Positions 38,210 through 47,923 of a stretch of 64,000 nucleotides of DNA are shown here, one piece after another. Position 1 is the stretch's first letter; every line of letters begins with the position of its first letter. This DNA comes from CAWFPR01 sp963817635 (lineage in GTDB: Bacteria; Acidobacteriota; Vicinamibacteria; Vicinamibacterales; 2-12-FULL-66-21), in NCBI GenBank assembly GCA_963817635.1, contig CAWFPR010000020.1, positions 1 to 64,000 on the forward strand. Reading direction: 5' to 3'. A model generated the notes under the pieces. That model was not told the DNA's origin. It made no database searches and saw only the letters and a list, made by a program, of their open reading frames with translations. Both the position numbers and the translations under genes were made by a program.

Positions 38210-39885
38210 ATGCACATCAGCCCATCGGCGGGGAAACCACCGGCGCCCGGAACGCTCGTCGACGTGCCGGCGCTCATCACGGCGTACTACACCGGCGTGC
38301 CTGACCCATCGCTCGCCGGCACAACGGGTCGCGTTCGGCACGTCCGGACATCGCGGGTCGTCCTTCGACACGGCGTTCAACGAATGGCATATCCTGGCCA
38401 TCAGCCAGGCGATTTGCCTCTACCGAACGCAGCACCAGATCGACGGCCCCCTGTTTCTTGGGATGGACACGCACGCGCTCTCGGTGCCGGCGTTCGCGAG
38501 CGCGCTCGAGGTTTTGGCGGCCAACGGCGTGGACGTCATGCTCGCCGAGCGTGACGAGTACACGCCGACACCGGTCATCTCGCATGCGATTCTCACCTAC
38601 AACCGCGGGCGCACGACCGGACTCGCCGACGGCATCGTGATCACGCCCTCGCACAACCCGCCGCACGATGGGGGCTTCAAATACAATCCGCCCAACGGCG
38701 GCCCGGCGGACTCCGACGTCACCGGCTGGATTGAGGCCAGGGCGAACGAGTTCCTCGCGGCCCGCCTTCAAGGAGTGAAACGGCGGCCGTATGCGGAGGC
38801 CCTCCGCGCCGGCACGACTCATCGCCACGACTACCGCTCCGCCTACATCGGCGACCTGGGCCACGTGATCGACATGGACGTCATCCGAGGCGCGACGATC
38901 AGCCTCGGCGTCGATCCCCTTGGAGGGGCCGGGGTCCACTACTGGGGGCCTATCGCCGAGCGCTATGGACTGAACCTCACCGTGGTCAACGACGTCGTCG
39001 ATCCGACCTTCCGCTTCATGACCGTGGATTGGGACGGCCAGATTCGCATGGACCCGTCCTCACCCTATGCGATGCAGCGGCTGATCGACATCAAGGATCG
39101 CTTTGACGTCGCCTGGGCCTGCGACACCGACCACGACCGGCACGGCATCGTCACCCGAAGCGCCGGGTTGCTGCCGCCCAACCATTACTTGTCGGTCGCC
39201 GTCTCCTACCTCCTCCAGCACCGGCCAGCGTGGCGCTCGGACGCGGCGATCGGCAAAACGGTCGTGAGCAGTCAGATGATCGATCGCGTGACCGCGACGC
39301 GCGGCCGGAGGCTCTACGAGGTGCCGGTGGGCTTCAAGTGGTTCGTGGACGGCCTGCTCGACGGGTCGCTGGCCTTCGGGGGCGAAGAGAGCGCCGGGGC
39401 GTCCTTCGCCCGTCTGGATGGCACCGTGTGGACGACGGACAAGGATGGCATCGTGCCGGCACTGCTGGCAGCGGAGATCACCGCGCGGATGGGACGCGAT
39501 CCCGGCGACCTCTACCGCGACCTCACGCGCGAGCTCGGCGAGCCGGTCTATGACCGCGTGGAGGCGCCAGCCACTCCGGATCAAAAAGCCCTCCTGGCGA
39601 AACTCTCATCCCGGCAGGTGACGATCACCGAGTTGGCGGGCGAAACGATTCAGACGGTCCTCACCAGCGCGCCGGGCAACCGGCGCGCCCATCGGCGGCG
39701 TGAAGGTCATCGCGAAGAGCGGATGGTTCGCGGCGCGTCCGTCGGGGACCGAGGATATCTACAAGATCTACGCGGAGAGCTTCCGGGGCGCGGATCATCT
39801 GCGCCGCATCCTGGAGGAGGCCCAGACGATCGTCAGCAACACGCTGGCGGTGCCACCTCACAAGAACAGCGCCGTCGCGTCATGA
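38210..39885 (+). CDS. pgm: Alpha-D-glucose phosphate-specific phosphoglucomutase, two frame breaks
   Basis: Interconverts glucose-1-phosphate and glucose-6-phosphate, linking glycogen breakdown by the next gene to the pentose phosphate enzymes. It begins MHISPSAGKPPAPGTLVDVP (ATG 38210, site ggacagga), the usual N-terminus of the E. coli-type enzyme. The frame breaks near 38325 (DPS to PAQRVAFGTSGHRG) and 39685 (SAPGN to GAPIGGVKVIAKSG). The phosphoserine loop is ITPSHNPPHDGG, the metal loop CDTDHDRHGI, the sugar loop FGGEESAGAS, and the phosphate-binding region SGWFAARPSGTED. Length about 557 residues is standard. The stop overlaps the glgP start (ATGA). Confidence 0.9.
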
Positions 39886-42423
39886 GCGAACACACCCGCG
39901 TCAGCCATCCGATCTACAACCTGCTGCCCACGGAGATCGAGGGGTTCGATTCCCTGGCCGCGCTTGCCCTGGACATGCGGTGGTCGTGGAACCATGCGAC
40001 CGACGGTGTGTGGCGCACGCTCGATCCCATCCTGTGGGAGCTCACAGCAGAATCCGTGGGTGGTCCTGCAGACCGTGTCGCGAGACACGCTCGAGCGACG
40101 GCTGGCCGATCCTGGCTTTCGGAAGAACGTGGATGATCTGCTGAACACCAGGCATCAGGCGGCGGCCGCGCCCGCGTGGTTTCAACGAGAACATCCGAAC
40201 GCCCCCATAGCGTCGGTCGCGTATTTCAGCATGGAATTCATGTTGAGCGAGGCGCTTCCGATCTACTCGGGAGGGCTGGGCAATGTCGCCGGCGATCAGC
40301 TCAAGGCCGCGAGCGATCTGGGCGTGCCGGTGGTCGGCGTGGGGCTGCTCTACCAGCAAGGCTATTTTCGCCAGGTGATCGACAAGGATGGTGCGCAACA
40401 GGCGCTCTACCCGTACAACGACCCGGGACAACTGCCGATCACGCCGGTGCGCGCCCCGAACGGCGAGTGGGTGCGGCTGGAGATTGCCTTACCGGGTTAC
40501 TCGGTCTGGGTACGCGCCTGGCAGGTGCAGGCCGGCCGAGTCACACTCTACCTTCTGGACAGCAATGACGCGGCGAACTTCCCCGCTCATCGCGGGATCA
40601 CCAGCGAGCTGTATGGAGGCGGGCCGGAGGTGCGCCTCAAACAGGAATTGCTGCTCGGGATTGGCGGCTGGCGGTTGCTCAGCGCGCTGGGCATCGAGCC
40701 GGACGTCTGTCACCTGAATGAAGGGCATGCCGCCTTCGCGGTCCTGGAGCGCGCTCGAAGCTTCATGGACGGCACCCGGCAGCCATTCGACGTGGCGCTC
40801 GCCGTGACGCGAGCCGGGAACATCTTTACCACTCACACGCCGGTGGCAGCGGGCTTTGATCGGTTCGCGCCCGCCCTCATCGAACAATACCTTGGAGCGT
40901 ATGCCGAGAAGACACTCGGCATCACACGCCATGAGCTGTTGGCGATGGGCCGTCAGAATCCGAACGACCCGTCGGAGCCGTTCAACATGGCCTATCTGGC
41001 CATCCGGGGGAGCGGGGCGGTGAACGGCGTGAGTCGCTTGCATGGGAAAGTCAGCCGACACCTCTTCGCGCCGCTGTTTCCTCGCTGGCCGGAGGCCGAG
41101 GTGCCCGTCGGACACGTGACCAACGGCGTCCACATGCCGACCTGGGACTCGGCGGCAGCCGATGATCTCTGGACAGAAGCCTGTGGAAAGGACCGCTGGC
41201 TGAAGCCGACGGACAACCTGGAGCAGGATATCCGCCGCATCTCCGACGCGAGACTCTGGCAATTTCGCGCGGCCGCCAGCACATCGCTGATTGACTACGC
41301 TCGCCAACGCCTGGCCCGTCATTATGCCGCCGCGGGCGCGTCCTCCGAGACGGTTGAGGAGGCGCGGCATCTCTTCGATCCCCACGCGTTGACACTGGGC
41401 TTTGCGCGCCGCTTCGCCACCTACAAGCGACCGAACCTGCTGCTGCACGATCCGGAGCGACTGTTGCGCCTGTTATCCAATCCGCAGCGTCCGTTGCAGC
41501 TCATCCTGGCGGGCAAGGCCCATCCCGCTGACGCGGCGGGACAGGCGCTGATCCAGCAATGGGTCCACTTCATTCGCCAGCCAGAGGTCCGTCCGCATGC
41601 GATCTTCCTCAGCGATTACGACATGCAATTGACCGATCGCCTGGTGCACGGGGTGGATGTCTGGCTCAACACGCCTCGCCGGCCGTGGGAGGCGTGTGGG
41701 ACGAGCGGCATGAAAGTGCTCGTCAATGGCGGCCTCAATCTTTCGGAATTGGACGGCTGGTGGGCGGAGGCGTACCTCCCTGAAGTGGGGTGGGCGTTGG
41801 GGGATGGGCGGGAGCACGGTGATGATCCGGCCTGGGACGCTGTTGAAGCGGAGGCGCTCTACGACCTGCTCGAGCGGACCGTGATCCCGGAGTTCTACGA
41901 CCGGGATCAGCGCGGTATTCCCACCGCGTGGGTGCAGCGGATGCGGGAAAGCATGGCGCAATTGACGCCGCACTTCTCCGCCAGCCGGACGGTGTGCGAA
42001 TACACCGAGCAACACTACCTCCCCGCTGCCGCCGCCTACCGTGAGCGCGCCGCGAACAACGGCGTCGTCGGCAGGCAATTGGTCGATTGGCAGCAGGCGG
42101 TGGATCAGAAGTGGGATTCGTTGCGCTTCGGAGAGGTGCGGGTAGACACCAGGGCGGACCATTACGTGTTCGACGTCGAACTCTTTCTGAACGGTCTCGA
42201 CGCGACTGCGGTGCGCGTTGAGCTGTACGCGGACGGACCCGGCGGCGGCGATCCCACACGGGAGGAAATGACGTGCGCGCGACCTGACGATGCCCGCCCC
42301 TGCGTCTACCGCGCCGCCGTTCCCGCGACACGTCCGGCAACAGACTACACGGCGCGGGTGATCGCTCAGCGCTCCGGGGTGGCGGTCCCCCTGGAGTCCG
42401 GTCGAATCCTCTGGCATCGCTGA
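39882..42423 (+). CDS. glgP: Alpha-glucan phosphorylase (GT35), one frame break
   Basis: Releases glucose-1-phosphate from glycogen or maltodextrin. About 846 residues. It starts MSEHTRVSHPIYNLLPTEIE with the DUF3417 N-terminal domain, and the frame breaks near 40048 (LWELT to QNPWVVLQTVS). Substrate and cofactor regions are intact: YFSMEFMLSEALPIYSGGLG, CHLNEGHAAF, TTHTPVAAGFDRF, FARRFATYKRPNLLL, and the PLP-lysine motif EACGTSGMKVLVNGG. The C-terminal ADGPGGGDPTREEM through GRILWHR is the usual tail. Coupled to pgm by an ATGA overlap, so both steps are co-expressed. Confidence 0.92.
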
Positions 42424-42527
42424 TGGCGACGTCCGAACGCGAATTGCACGACTATGTGGCGGCGCTGTCCGAGTCCGCGCGCCCTTGGCTTGATGTGGTG
42501 AGCGCAAGAATCGGCGCTGTTCACTAA
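42423..42527 (+). CDS. Short ORF coupled to glgP
   Basis: A 34-codon frame, MATSERELHDYVAALSESAR to VVSARIGAVH, whose ATG overlaps the glgP stop (TGATG). No family is recognised. It may be a translationally coupled small protein or a 5' relic of a lost gene. The dyad at 42517 overlaps its last codons, which favours the relic reading. Confidence 0.3.
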   Translation: MATSERELHDYVAALSESARPWLDVVSARIGAVH

Positions 42528-42534
42528 GGGACAG
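42517..42534. promoter_or_regulatory. Dyad site E of the set
   Basis: CTGTTC-actaag-GGACAG, with CTGT/ACAG ends perfectly symmetric. It lies 55 bp upstream of the hibernation-factor gene. Confidence 0.5.
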
Positions 42535-42589
42535 ACCTCTCGTCTCTCTTCCGTCATGCTCGGGTGGCGCGTCACAAGACGGGAGAAGC

Positions 42590-42955
42590 ATGCAGATCCA
42601 AGTCAATACCGACCATCACATCAGCGGCCACGAGGCGCTGGCGACCAGCGTCCGTGCCACGGTCGAGAGTGCCTTGAGCCGGTTCAGCGATCACATCACG
42701 CGGGTGGAAGTCCACGTGAGCGACGACAACGGCGACAAGCGAGGGCAGAAAGACAAACGCTGCGTGATGGAAGCCCGCCTCAAAGGCCGCCAGCCCGTGG
42801 CCGTCACGTACCAGGCGGCGGCCGTTGACGAGGCAGTCGACGGCGCGGTGGGTGAGTTGACGAGATTGATCGACAAGACGCTCGGGCGCCTGCACGATCA
42901 ACGCATCCGCAGGACGGATCCTCCTCCGCCGGGGTCGACGCCCATCGTGAAGTAA
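42590..42955 (+). CDS. HPF/RaiA-family ribosome hibernation protein
   Basis: A 121-residue protein with the sigma54-modulation/S30EA fold, which binds the 30S decoding region and shuts translation down in starvation. It reads MQIQVNTDHHISGHEALATS, VESALSRFSDHITRVEVHVSD, KRCVMEARLKGRQPVAVTYQA, VDEAVDGAVGELTRLIDKTL. The long C-terminal domain of the dimer-forming type is absent, so it is a short form. The RBS is gggaga. Placement among reserve-carbon and polyphosphate genes fits a dormancy or stress regulon; site E sits in its promoter. Confidence 0.88.
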   Translation: MQIQVNTDHHISGHEALATSVRATVESALSRFSDHITRVEVHVSDDNGDKRGQKDKRCVMEARLKGRQPVAVTYQAAAVDEAVDGAVGELTRLIDKTLGRLHDQRIRRTDPPPPGSTPIVK

Positions 42956-42985
42956 GGAACGATCGCCCATTCGGGCCGGGCGCCG

Positions 42986-43003
42986 CTGTGCAATTGAGGA
43001 CAG
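42986..43003. promoter_or_regulatory. Dyad site F of the set
   Basis: CTGTGC-aattga-GGACAG, again with CTGT/ACAG ends. It lies 147 bp upstream of the DUF2254 gene in a 195-bp gap with no other visible feature. Confidence 0.45.
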
Positions 43004-43150
43004 CTCCGCTGCCACTCGACGCGGGATCATGGACGAAGGATGCCTCCCGTCCATTCGTCTGACGCGTGTCCCCCACGCCACGAGCGTGACGACCTGCCTG
43101 TCTGCGACACGCCTTGCCGGACGGGCGGCGGCGGGACGGTCTAGGACGCC

Positions 43151-44509
43151 ATGAACAGGCTGAAACAGGTCTGGAACAATCTGCGGGGAAATTTCTGGTT
43201 CGTGCCCTCGCTGACCGTGGCGTTCAGCATCGGACTCGCAGTGGCGCTGATTCAAGCGGATTCGGCCGGGACCCAGCCCTGGATGGCGCGCTGGCCGCGC
43301 TTCTTTGGTGCCGGCGCCGAGGGCGCCCGCGGAGTGTTGTCCACGATTGCCGGATCGATGATGACGATCGTCGGGGTCACGTTTTCGATGACCCTGGTGA
43401 CACTGGCCCTCGCCTCGAGCCAATACACCTCGCGCATCCTGCGGACGTTCATGCGTGATCGCGTCACGCAGGTCGTGCTCGGCATCTTCGCCGGTATTTT
43501 CACCTATTGCCTGATCGTGCTGCGCACGATCCGCAGCGGCGACACGGGCGGGTACATTCCGAGCCTGGCCGTGTCGTTCGGTGTAATCCTGGCGATCGGC
43601 GGCGTCGGCGTCCTCATTTTCTTCATTCACCACATCGCGTCCTCGATCCAGGCCTCGAGCATCGTCGCCTCGGTCGCCGAAGAAACCCTGGCCGCCGTCG
43701 ACCGGCTGTTTCCGGTGCGCCTTGGTGACGGGCCGGTGGATGACGATGAGGCTCGGTTACCGCTTTCGTCGCCGGAGCTGACCTGGCAGGTCGTCCCGGC
43801 CACGGGGAACGGCTACATCCAGGGCGTCGATAACGCGGCGCTCCTCGATCTGGCCCGGGAGCACAGGACCGTTGTGCGGATGGAACGGGGCATCGGTCAG
43901 TTCGTGGTCCATGGCACCCCGCTCGCCTCGCTCGCGCGGCCGGTCCTCGTGGGACCGGCCACCATCGCCGCCGTGCAGGCGATCTACGCCATCGGCCGCC
44001 ACCGCACGGTAGAACAGGATGCCGCGTTCGGCATCCGGCAGATCGTCGACATCGCATTGCGGGCGCTCTCCCCTGGCATCAACGACACCACGACGGCCGT
44101 GATGTGCGTGGATTATCTGACGGCGATTCTGGCGCGGCTGGCCTCCCGAAACATTCCATGTTCGCACCGCTTCGAGCGAGGTGAACTGCGGGTGATCACC
44201 AGCGGCCCGACATTTGCCAGCCTGGTCGCCGAATCGTTCGATCAGATTCGCACCAGCGCCGAGGGAAATGTCGCCATCCTGCTGCGAATGCTCGGCGCGC
44301 TTCAAACCATCGCGAGTCTGACGAGAGGCCCGAGTCGACGTCTGGCGCTCGGTGACCACGTGCAATGGATTGCCGAATCGGCCGATCGCACCATCGAGTC
44401 GCCGCGCGACCGTGCGCGGTTCGACAGCCGGCTGGCGTCGGTACGCGCAGCACTCGAGGCGGACGCGAGCGTGTCGGCACCGCAGCAACCAACAGAGGCC
44501 CCGCGATGA
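43151..44509 (+). CDS. DUF2254 membrane protein
   Basis: A 452-residue protein with four N-terminal TM helices (FWFVPSLTVAFSIGLAVALI, MMTIVGVTFSMTLVTLALAS, VVLGIFAGIFTYCLIVL, FGVILAIGGVGVLIFFIHHI) and a cytosolic domain of about 270 residues. The family signature around VTFSMTLVTLALASSQYTSR and SPGINDTTTAVMCVDYL is present. Function is unknown; genes are commonly near other stress or phosphate-metabolism genes. Its stop overlaps the ppk2 start (ATGA), so translation is coupled. Confidence 0.88.
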   Translation: MNRLKQVWNNLRGNFWFVPSLTVAFSIGLAVALIQADSAGTQPWMARWPRFFGAGAEGARGVLSTIAGSMMTIVGVTFSMTLVTLALASSQYTSRILRTFMRDRVTQVVLGIFAGIFTYCLIVLRTIRSGDTGGYIPSLAVSFGVILAIGGVGVLIFFIHHIASSIQASSIVASVAEETLAAVDRLFPVRLGDGPVDDDEARLPLSSPELTWQVVPATGNGYIQGVDNAALLDLAREHRTVVRMERGIGQFVVHGTPLASLARPVLVGPATIAAVQAIYAIGRHRTVEQDAAFGIRQIVDIALRALSPGINDTTTAVMCVDYLTAILARLASRNIPCSHRFERGELRVITSGPTFASLVAESFDQIRTSAEGNVAILLRMLGALQTIASLTRGPSRRLALGDHVQWIAESADRTIESPRDRARFDSRLASVRAALEADASVSAPQQPTEAPR

Positions 44510-45375
44510 AAATTTGTTCAGATGATTTCCGTGTGCGAACAGGAACGGCTGTCGCACTCGGCGAGTGGCCGACGCAGGTGAAACGCGCGTACTCGTCGAA
44601 GAAGAAATACCACGAACTCCTCGAGGAACAGGTCGAGGAACTGAGCGCGCTGCAACGTCTCCACTATGCGTCGAACGGCTATGCCGTGCTGCTGATCTTT
44701 CAGGGTATGGACGCCGCCGGGAAGGACGGCGCGATCCGGCACGTGATGTCCGGGGTGAATCCCCAAGGCTGCCAGGTATTCAGTTTCAAACAGCCAAGCG
44801 CCGAGGAACTCGAACACGATTTTCTGTGGCGCACAACCCGACGTCTGCCGGAACGTGGGCGGATCGGGATCTTCAATCGTTCCTACTATGAGGAAGTGCT
44901 CATCGTTCGCGTCCACCCGGAGATTCTCCTCGGCCAGGGACTGCCGGATGGGGTGCTCGACGAGCAGACGATCTGGCAGGAGCGATTTCGCTCGATCGTG
45001 GACCTGGAGGCGCATCTCCACCGTAATGGCACCAGGATCATCAAGTTCTTCCTGCACCTGTCGAGGGACGAGCAGCGAAAGCGCTTCCTCGAGCGCATCG
45101 ACGATCCGGAGAAAAACTGGAAACTCGGTGTCGCCGACACGAAAGAGAGAAAGCTGTGGAAGAAGTACATGCACGCGTACGAGGCCTGCCTGAGTGCCAC
45201 GAGCACTGCGGATACACCTTGGTATGTCGTTCCCGCAGATGACAAGAAGAACGCCAGGCTGATCATTTCAGACATCATCCTCGACGTCTTCAAGAGCCTG
45301 AGGATGGCCTACCCGAAGCCGACCGCAAAACGCCGTCGGGAATTGCATGTGGTACGCAAGCGGCTCGTGAAGTGA
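44506..45375 (+). CDS. ppk2: Polyphosphate kinase 2 family protein
   Basis: Transfers phosphate between polyphosphate and nucleotides. A 289-residue one-domain PPK2 with Walker A GMDAAGKDGAI, Walker B-like IFNRSYYEEVLIVRVHP and the lid region LHLSRDEQRKRFLERIDDP. The typical C-terminus is WYVVPADDKKNARLI. The sequence DFRVRTGTAVALGEWPT near the start fits the class with N-terminal extension. Which nucleotide it prefers cannot be said. Polyphosphate-based ATP/GTP regeneration would suit energy-starved cells, in line with the neighbouring hibernation and glycogen genes. A second ppk2 is reduced to a fragment at 38041. Confidence 0.92.
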   Translation: MKICSDDFRVRTGTAVALGEWPTQVKRAYSSKKKYHELLEEQVEELSALQRLHYASNGYAVLLIFQGMDAAGKDGAIRHVMSGVNPQGCQVFSFKQPSAEELEHDFLWRTTRRLPERGRIGIFNRSYYEEVLIVRVHPEILLGQGLPDGVLDEQTIWQERFRSIVDLEAHLHRNGTRIIKFFLHLSRDEQRKRFLERIDDPEKNWKLGVADTKERKLWKKYMHAYEACLSATSTADTPWYVVPADDKKNARLIISDIILDVFKSLRMAYPKPTAKRRRELHVVRKRLVK

Positions 45376-45484
45376 ACACCCGCACTCCGCGCCTCGGCCG
45401 TCCGCCGCCGTTCGATCAGCATACGCTTCAGACTGGCATGTCGGATGGCGCCGCCTCGTCCATTCACCACGCGACGGAGAGCAC

Positions 45485-46267
45485 ATGAACATCAGACTCG
45501 AACACAAACGCGCCCTCGTCACGGGTGGTAATTCCGGCATCGGTGCCGCGATTGCCCTGGCCCTCGCCGACGCCGGCGCGCGAGTGGCGATCAACTACGT
45601 GTCCCATCCCGAGGCCGCCGAACGGCTGGTGCAGACCATCACGCAGAAGCAGGGGGAAGCGACCGCCATTCAGGCGGATGTGTCCGATCCCCAGGCGGTC
45701 GGGGATCTGTTCAGACAGATCGATGTGGCGTGGGGCGGGATCGATATTCTCATCAACAACGCCGGCATTGACGGTGCCAGCGCCCTGGGCTGGGAGGCTG
45801 ACATCGGCGCGTGGCGAACGGTGATTGAGGTGAATCTATTTGGCGCCTTCTACTGCGCACGCGAAGCGCTGCAGCGGATGGTCCCGCAAAAGAGCGGCGT
45901 CGTGCTGAGCACCAGTTCGGTGCACGAGGAAATCGCGTGGTCCGGATACAGCGCCTACGCGGCCAGCAAAGCCGCCGTCAGCATGCTGACCAAGACGCTC
46001 GCCCAGGAAGCGGCTCCGCATGGCGTGCGCGTGCTGGCCGTGGCGCCCGGGGCGATCAAAACGCCGATCAACCGCGCTGTCTGGAGCGATCCCGAAAGCC
46101 TGAAAGACCTGCTGGAGAAAATTCCGCTGAACCGGATCGGCGAGCCCGAAGACATCGCCCGCATGGTCGTGATGCTCGTGTCGGACGCCGCCTCATACGT
46201 CACGGGACGCACGATCTTCGTGGATGGTGGCATGACGGACTATCCCAGCTTCGCCCATGGCGGCTGA
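45485..46267 (+). CDS. Short-chain dehydrogenase, glucose 1-dehydrogenase-like
   Basis: A 260-residue SDR. The NAD(P) motif is TGGNSGIGAAIAL, the adenine-site Asp lies in IQADVSD, NNAG is at residue 94, and the catalytic Ser, Tyr and Lys are in STSSVHEEIAWSGYSAYAASK. The C-terminal TGRTIFVDGGMTDYP is characteristic of the glucose/bacillosporin-type branch. Start ATG 45485 follows agagcac. Taken with gntK at 47423 and gnd at 52170, oxidation of glucose to gluconate and re-entry into the pentose phosphate pathway is plausible, but substrate specificity is not read from the sequence. Confidence 0.85.
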   Translation: MNIRLEHKRALVTGGNSGIGAAIALALADAGARVAINYVSHPEAAERLVQTITQKQGEATAIQADVSDPQAVGDLFRQIDVAWGGIDILINNAGIDGASALGWEADIGAWRTVIEVNLFGAFYCAREALQRMVPQKSGVVLSTSSVHEEIAWSGYSAYAASKAAVSMLTKTLAQEAAPHGVRVLAVAPGAIKTPINRAVWSDPESLKDLLEKIPLNRIGEPEDIARMVVMLVSDAASYVTGRTIFVDGGMTDYPSFAHGG

Positions 46268-46295
46268 TGCTTCGGGTGACGAAGCGGTAGCACGC

Positions 46296-46471
46296 GGCGG
46301 GTCTACGAACCTCAACCTCACGAGCTGGATCGGCAGACTGGATCTGATGTTGCCGTTCAGGACGAGCGGTTTGCGGCGGCAATGGAAGAGATGTACATTG
46401 CAGGACTTGTCGCGCGACCTATCGCGATAAGACCTCCACGATGGCCAGCCAGCCGGAGACATTCACGATGA
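46296..46471 (+). pseudogene. C-terminal relic of a phospholipase-D/cardiolipin-synthase-like gene
   Basis: GGSTNLNLTSWIG, followed after one frame break near 46350 by DVAVQDERFAAAMEEMYIAGL, matches the C-terminal end of PLD-family synthases, where the pattern is (G)STN.NL.SW..N.E.....D..FA..M..M...DL. The HKD motifs and the rest of the gene are absent. The 340-bp gap between the SDR and HAD genes thus holds mostly a relic and no intact gene. Confidence 0.55.
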
Positions 46472-46607
46472 CGTCTATTCCCGGGGTTCCCTTCCCAAGT
46501 CATCGTCGGAGACTCGGAAGGTGTCCGGGTGCTCCCGTGAGCGCCACCTGGCTGCATCGAACCCAACGTGTGCCCGCGCGTAATCGCCGCGGCGGGAGGC
46601 GAACGTG

Positions 46608-47432
46608 ATGGCCGACGCAGCCGGCGCGCCGACAGGTGTACGTCTCGTCGTGGCCGATGTGGACGGGACACTCCTGACACCGGACAAGATCCTGACGCCA
46701 CGGGCACGGGCGGTCGTCCGGACGCTCCTCGACGCCGGCATTGCGTTCACGATCACCAGCGGCCGGCCGCCGCTCGGCATGAAGGCGCTGATCGAGGAAT
46801 TGCAACTCCAGGATCCGATCACGGCCTTCAATGGAGGACTGTTCGTACGGCCTGATCTGTCCGTCATGCGTGAACACCTGGTCCCGGCCGAGGCCGCGCA
46901 GTCGATCGTCGACCTCCTGGCGAAGAACAAGCTGGACGTCTGGGTATACGGCGACAAGGACTGGTATGTCCCATCACGCCACGGGCCTCATGTGGATCGC
47001 GAAGAGTGGACGGTCAAGTTTCCCCCGACCGTCGTGCCCACATTCAAGGGCCTGCTGGATCGAGTCGTGAAGATCGTCGGGGTGAGCGACGACGCCGCCG
47101 TCATGGCCCGCTGTGTCACGGCAGCGCAGCAGCAGTTCGGTGACCATGTGTCCGCCGCTCTTTCCCAACCGTATTATCTGGATGTGACCCATCCGAAGGC
47201 CAACAAGGGAGAGGTTGTGAGCGCCCTGTCGGCGATGCTGACGATTCCGACCGCACAGATCGCGACCATCGGGGACATGCCGAACGACGTGCTGATGTTC
47301 ACGCGCAGCGGGGTGAGCATCGCCATGGGGAACGCGAGCCCGGACGTGCAGCGCGCGGCCACATTCGTGTCGGCTTCGAATACGGAGGAAGGCTTCGCCG
47401 TTGCGATGGAGCGGTTCGTGTTGTGTCGCTGA
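46608..47432 (+). CDS. HAD-superfamily Cof-type phosphatase
   Basis: A 274-residue HAD hydrolase of class IIB. Motif I is DVDGTLLTPDK, motif II TSGRPP, motif III region HPKANKGEVVSAL and motif IV TIGDMPNDVLMF. A cap domain lies between residues 90 and 190. It dephosphorylates small sugar phosphates in known family members; in this neighbourhood a sugar-phosphate phosphatase would fit. ATG 46608 has the site gggaggcg; GTG 46605 is equally well placed. It overlaps gntK by 10 bp. Confidence 0.85.
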   Translation: MADAAGAPTGVRLVVADVDGTLLTPDKILTPRARAVVRTLLDAGIAFTITSGRPPLGMKALIEELQLQDPITAFNGGLFVRPDLSVMREHLVPAEAAQSIVDLLAKNKLDVWVYGDKDWYVPSRHGPHVDREEWTVKFPPTVVPTFKGLLDRVVKIVGVSDDAAVMARCVTAAQQQFGDHVSAALSQPYYLDVTHPKANKGEVVSALSAMLTIPTAQIATIGDMPNDVLMFTRSGVSIAMGNASPDVQRAATFVSASNTEEGFAVAMERFVLCR

Positions 47433-47923
47433 TCATCGTCGTGCTGGGTGTCTCCGGATCGGGAAAAACGACGGTCGGCACCATGCTGGCGGACGCGATA
47501 AAGTGCCCGTTCCTCGAGGGCGATTCGCTGCACCCCAGGGACAATGTCGACAAGATGAGTCATGGCGTGCCGTTGACGGATGCGGATCGGGCTCCGTGGC
47601 TCTCGGCGATCCATGCACGCATTGTGGACGCGTCCGAACGCGGCCAGGGCCTCGTCGTCGGCTGCTCCGCGCTGAAGCAGCCGTACCGGGACGTGCTCGC
47701 CGAGGGTGTGCGGATCACGTGGGTGTACTTGAAAGGGTCGTTGGAGCTCATCCGCGCCAGGCTGGAACGTCGGCAGGGCCATTTCATGAAAGCCGGCATG
47801 CTGGAGAGCCAGTTCGCCGCGTTGGAAGAACCAACCGGCGCGATCGTCGCCGACGTCGCCGCGCCACCGGGCGCTATCGTGCAGCAAATCGTGGAGCGTC
47901 TTGGAGTGAGGCTGGATCAATGA
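47423..47923 (+). CDS. gntK: Gluconokinase
   Basis: Phosphorylates gluconate to 6-phosphogluconate with ATP. A 166-residue, GntK-type kinase: Walker A GVSGSGKTTVG, the substrate region FLEGDSLHPRDNVDKMSHG, the LTDADRAPWL motif, and CSALKQPYRDVL with RLERRQGHFMKAGMLESQF. GTG 47423 lies inside the end of the HAD gene and the stop overlaps the pgl start (ATGA), so HAD-gntK-pgl are translationally coupled. It supplies the same product that zwf and pgl make by the other route. Confidence 0.92.
   Translation: MSLIIVVLGVSGSGKTTVGTMLADAIKCPFLEGDSLHPRDNVDKMSHGVPLTDADRAPWLSAIHARIVDASERGQGLVVGCSALKQPYRDVLAEGVRITWVYLKGSLELIRARLERRQGHFMKAGMLESQFAALEEPTGAIVADVAAPPGAIVQQIVERLGVRLDQ

Noticed and set aside
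42517..42534. CTGT/ACAG dyad considered as a LexA (SOS) box
   Set aside because: The E. coli-type LexA box has CTGT-N8-ACAG; here the spacer is 10 bases at every site, and none of the downstream genes is a repair gene.
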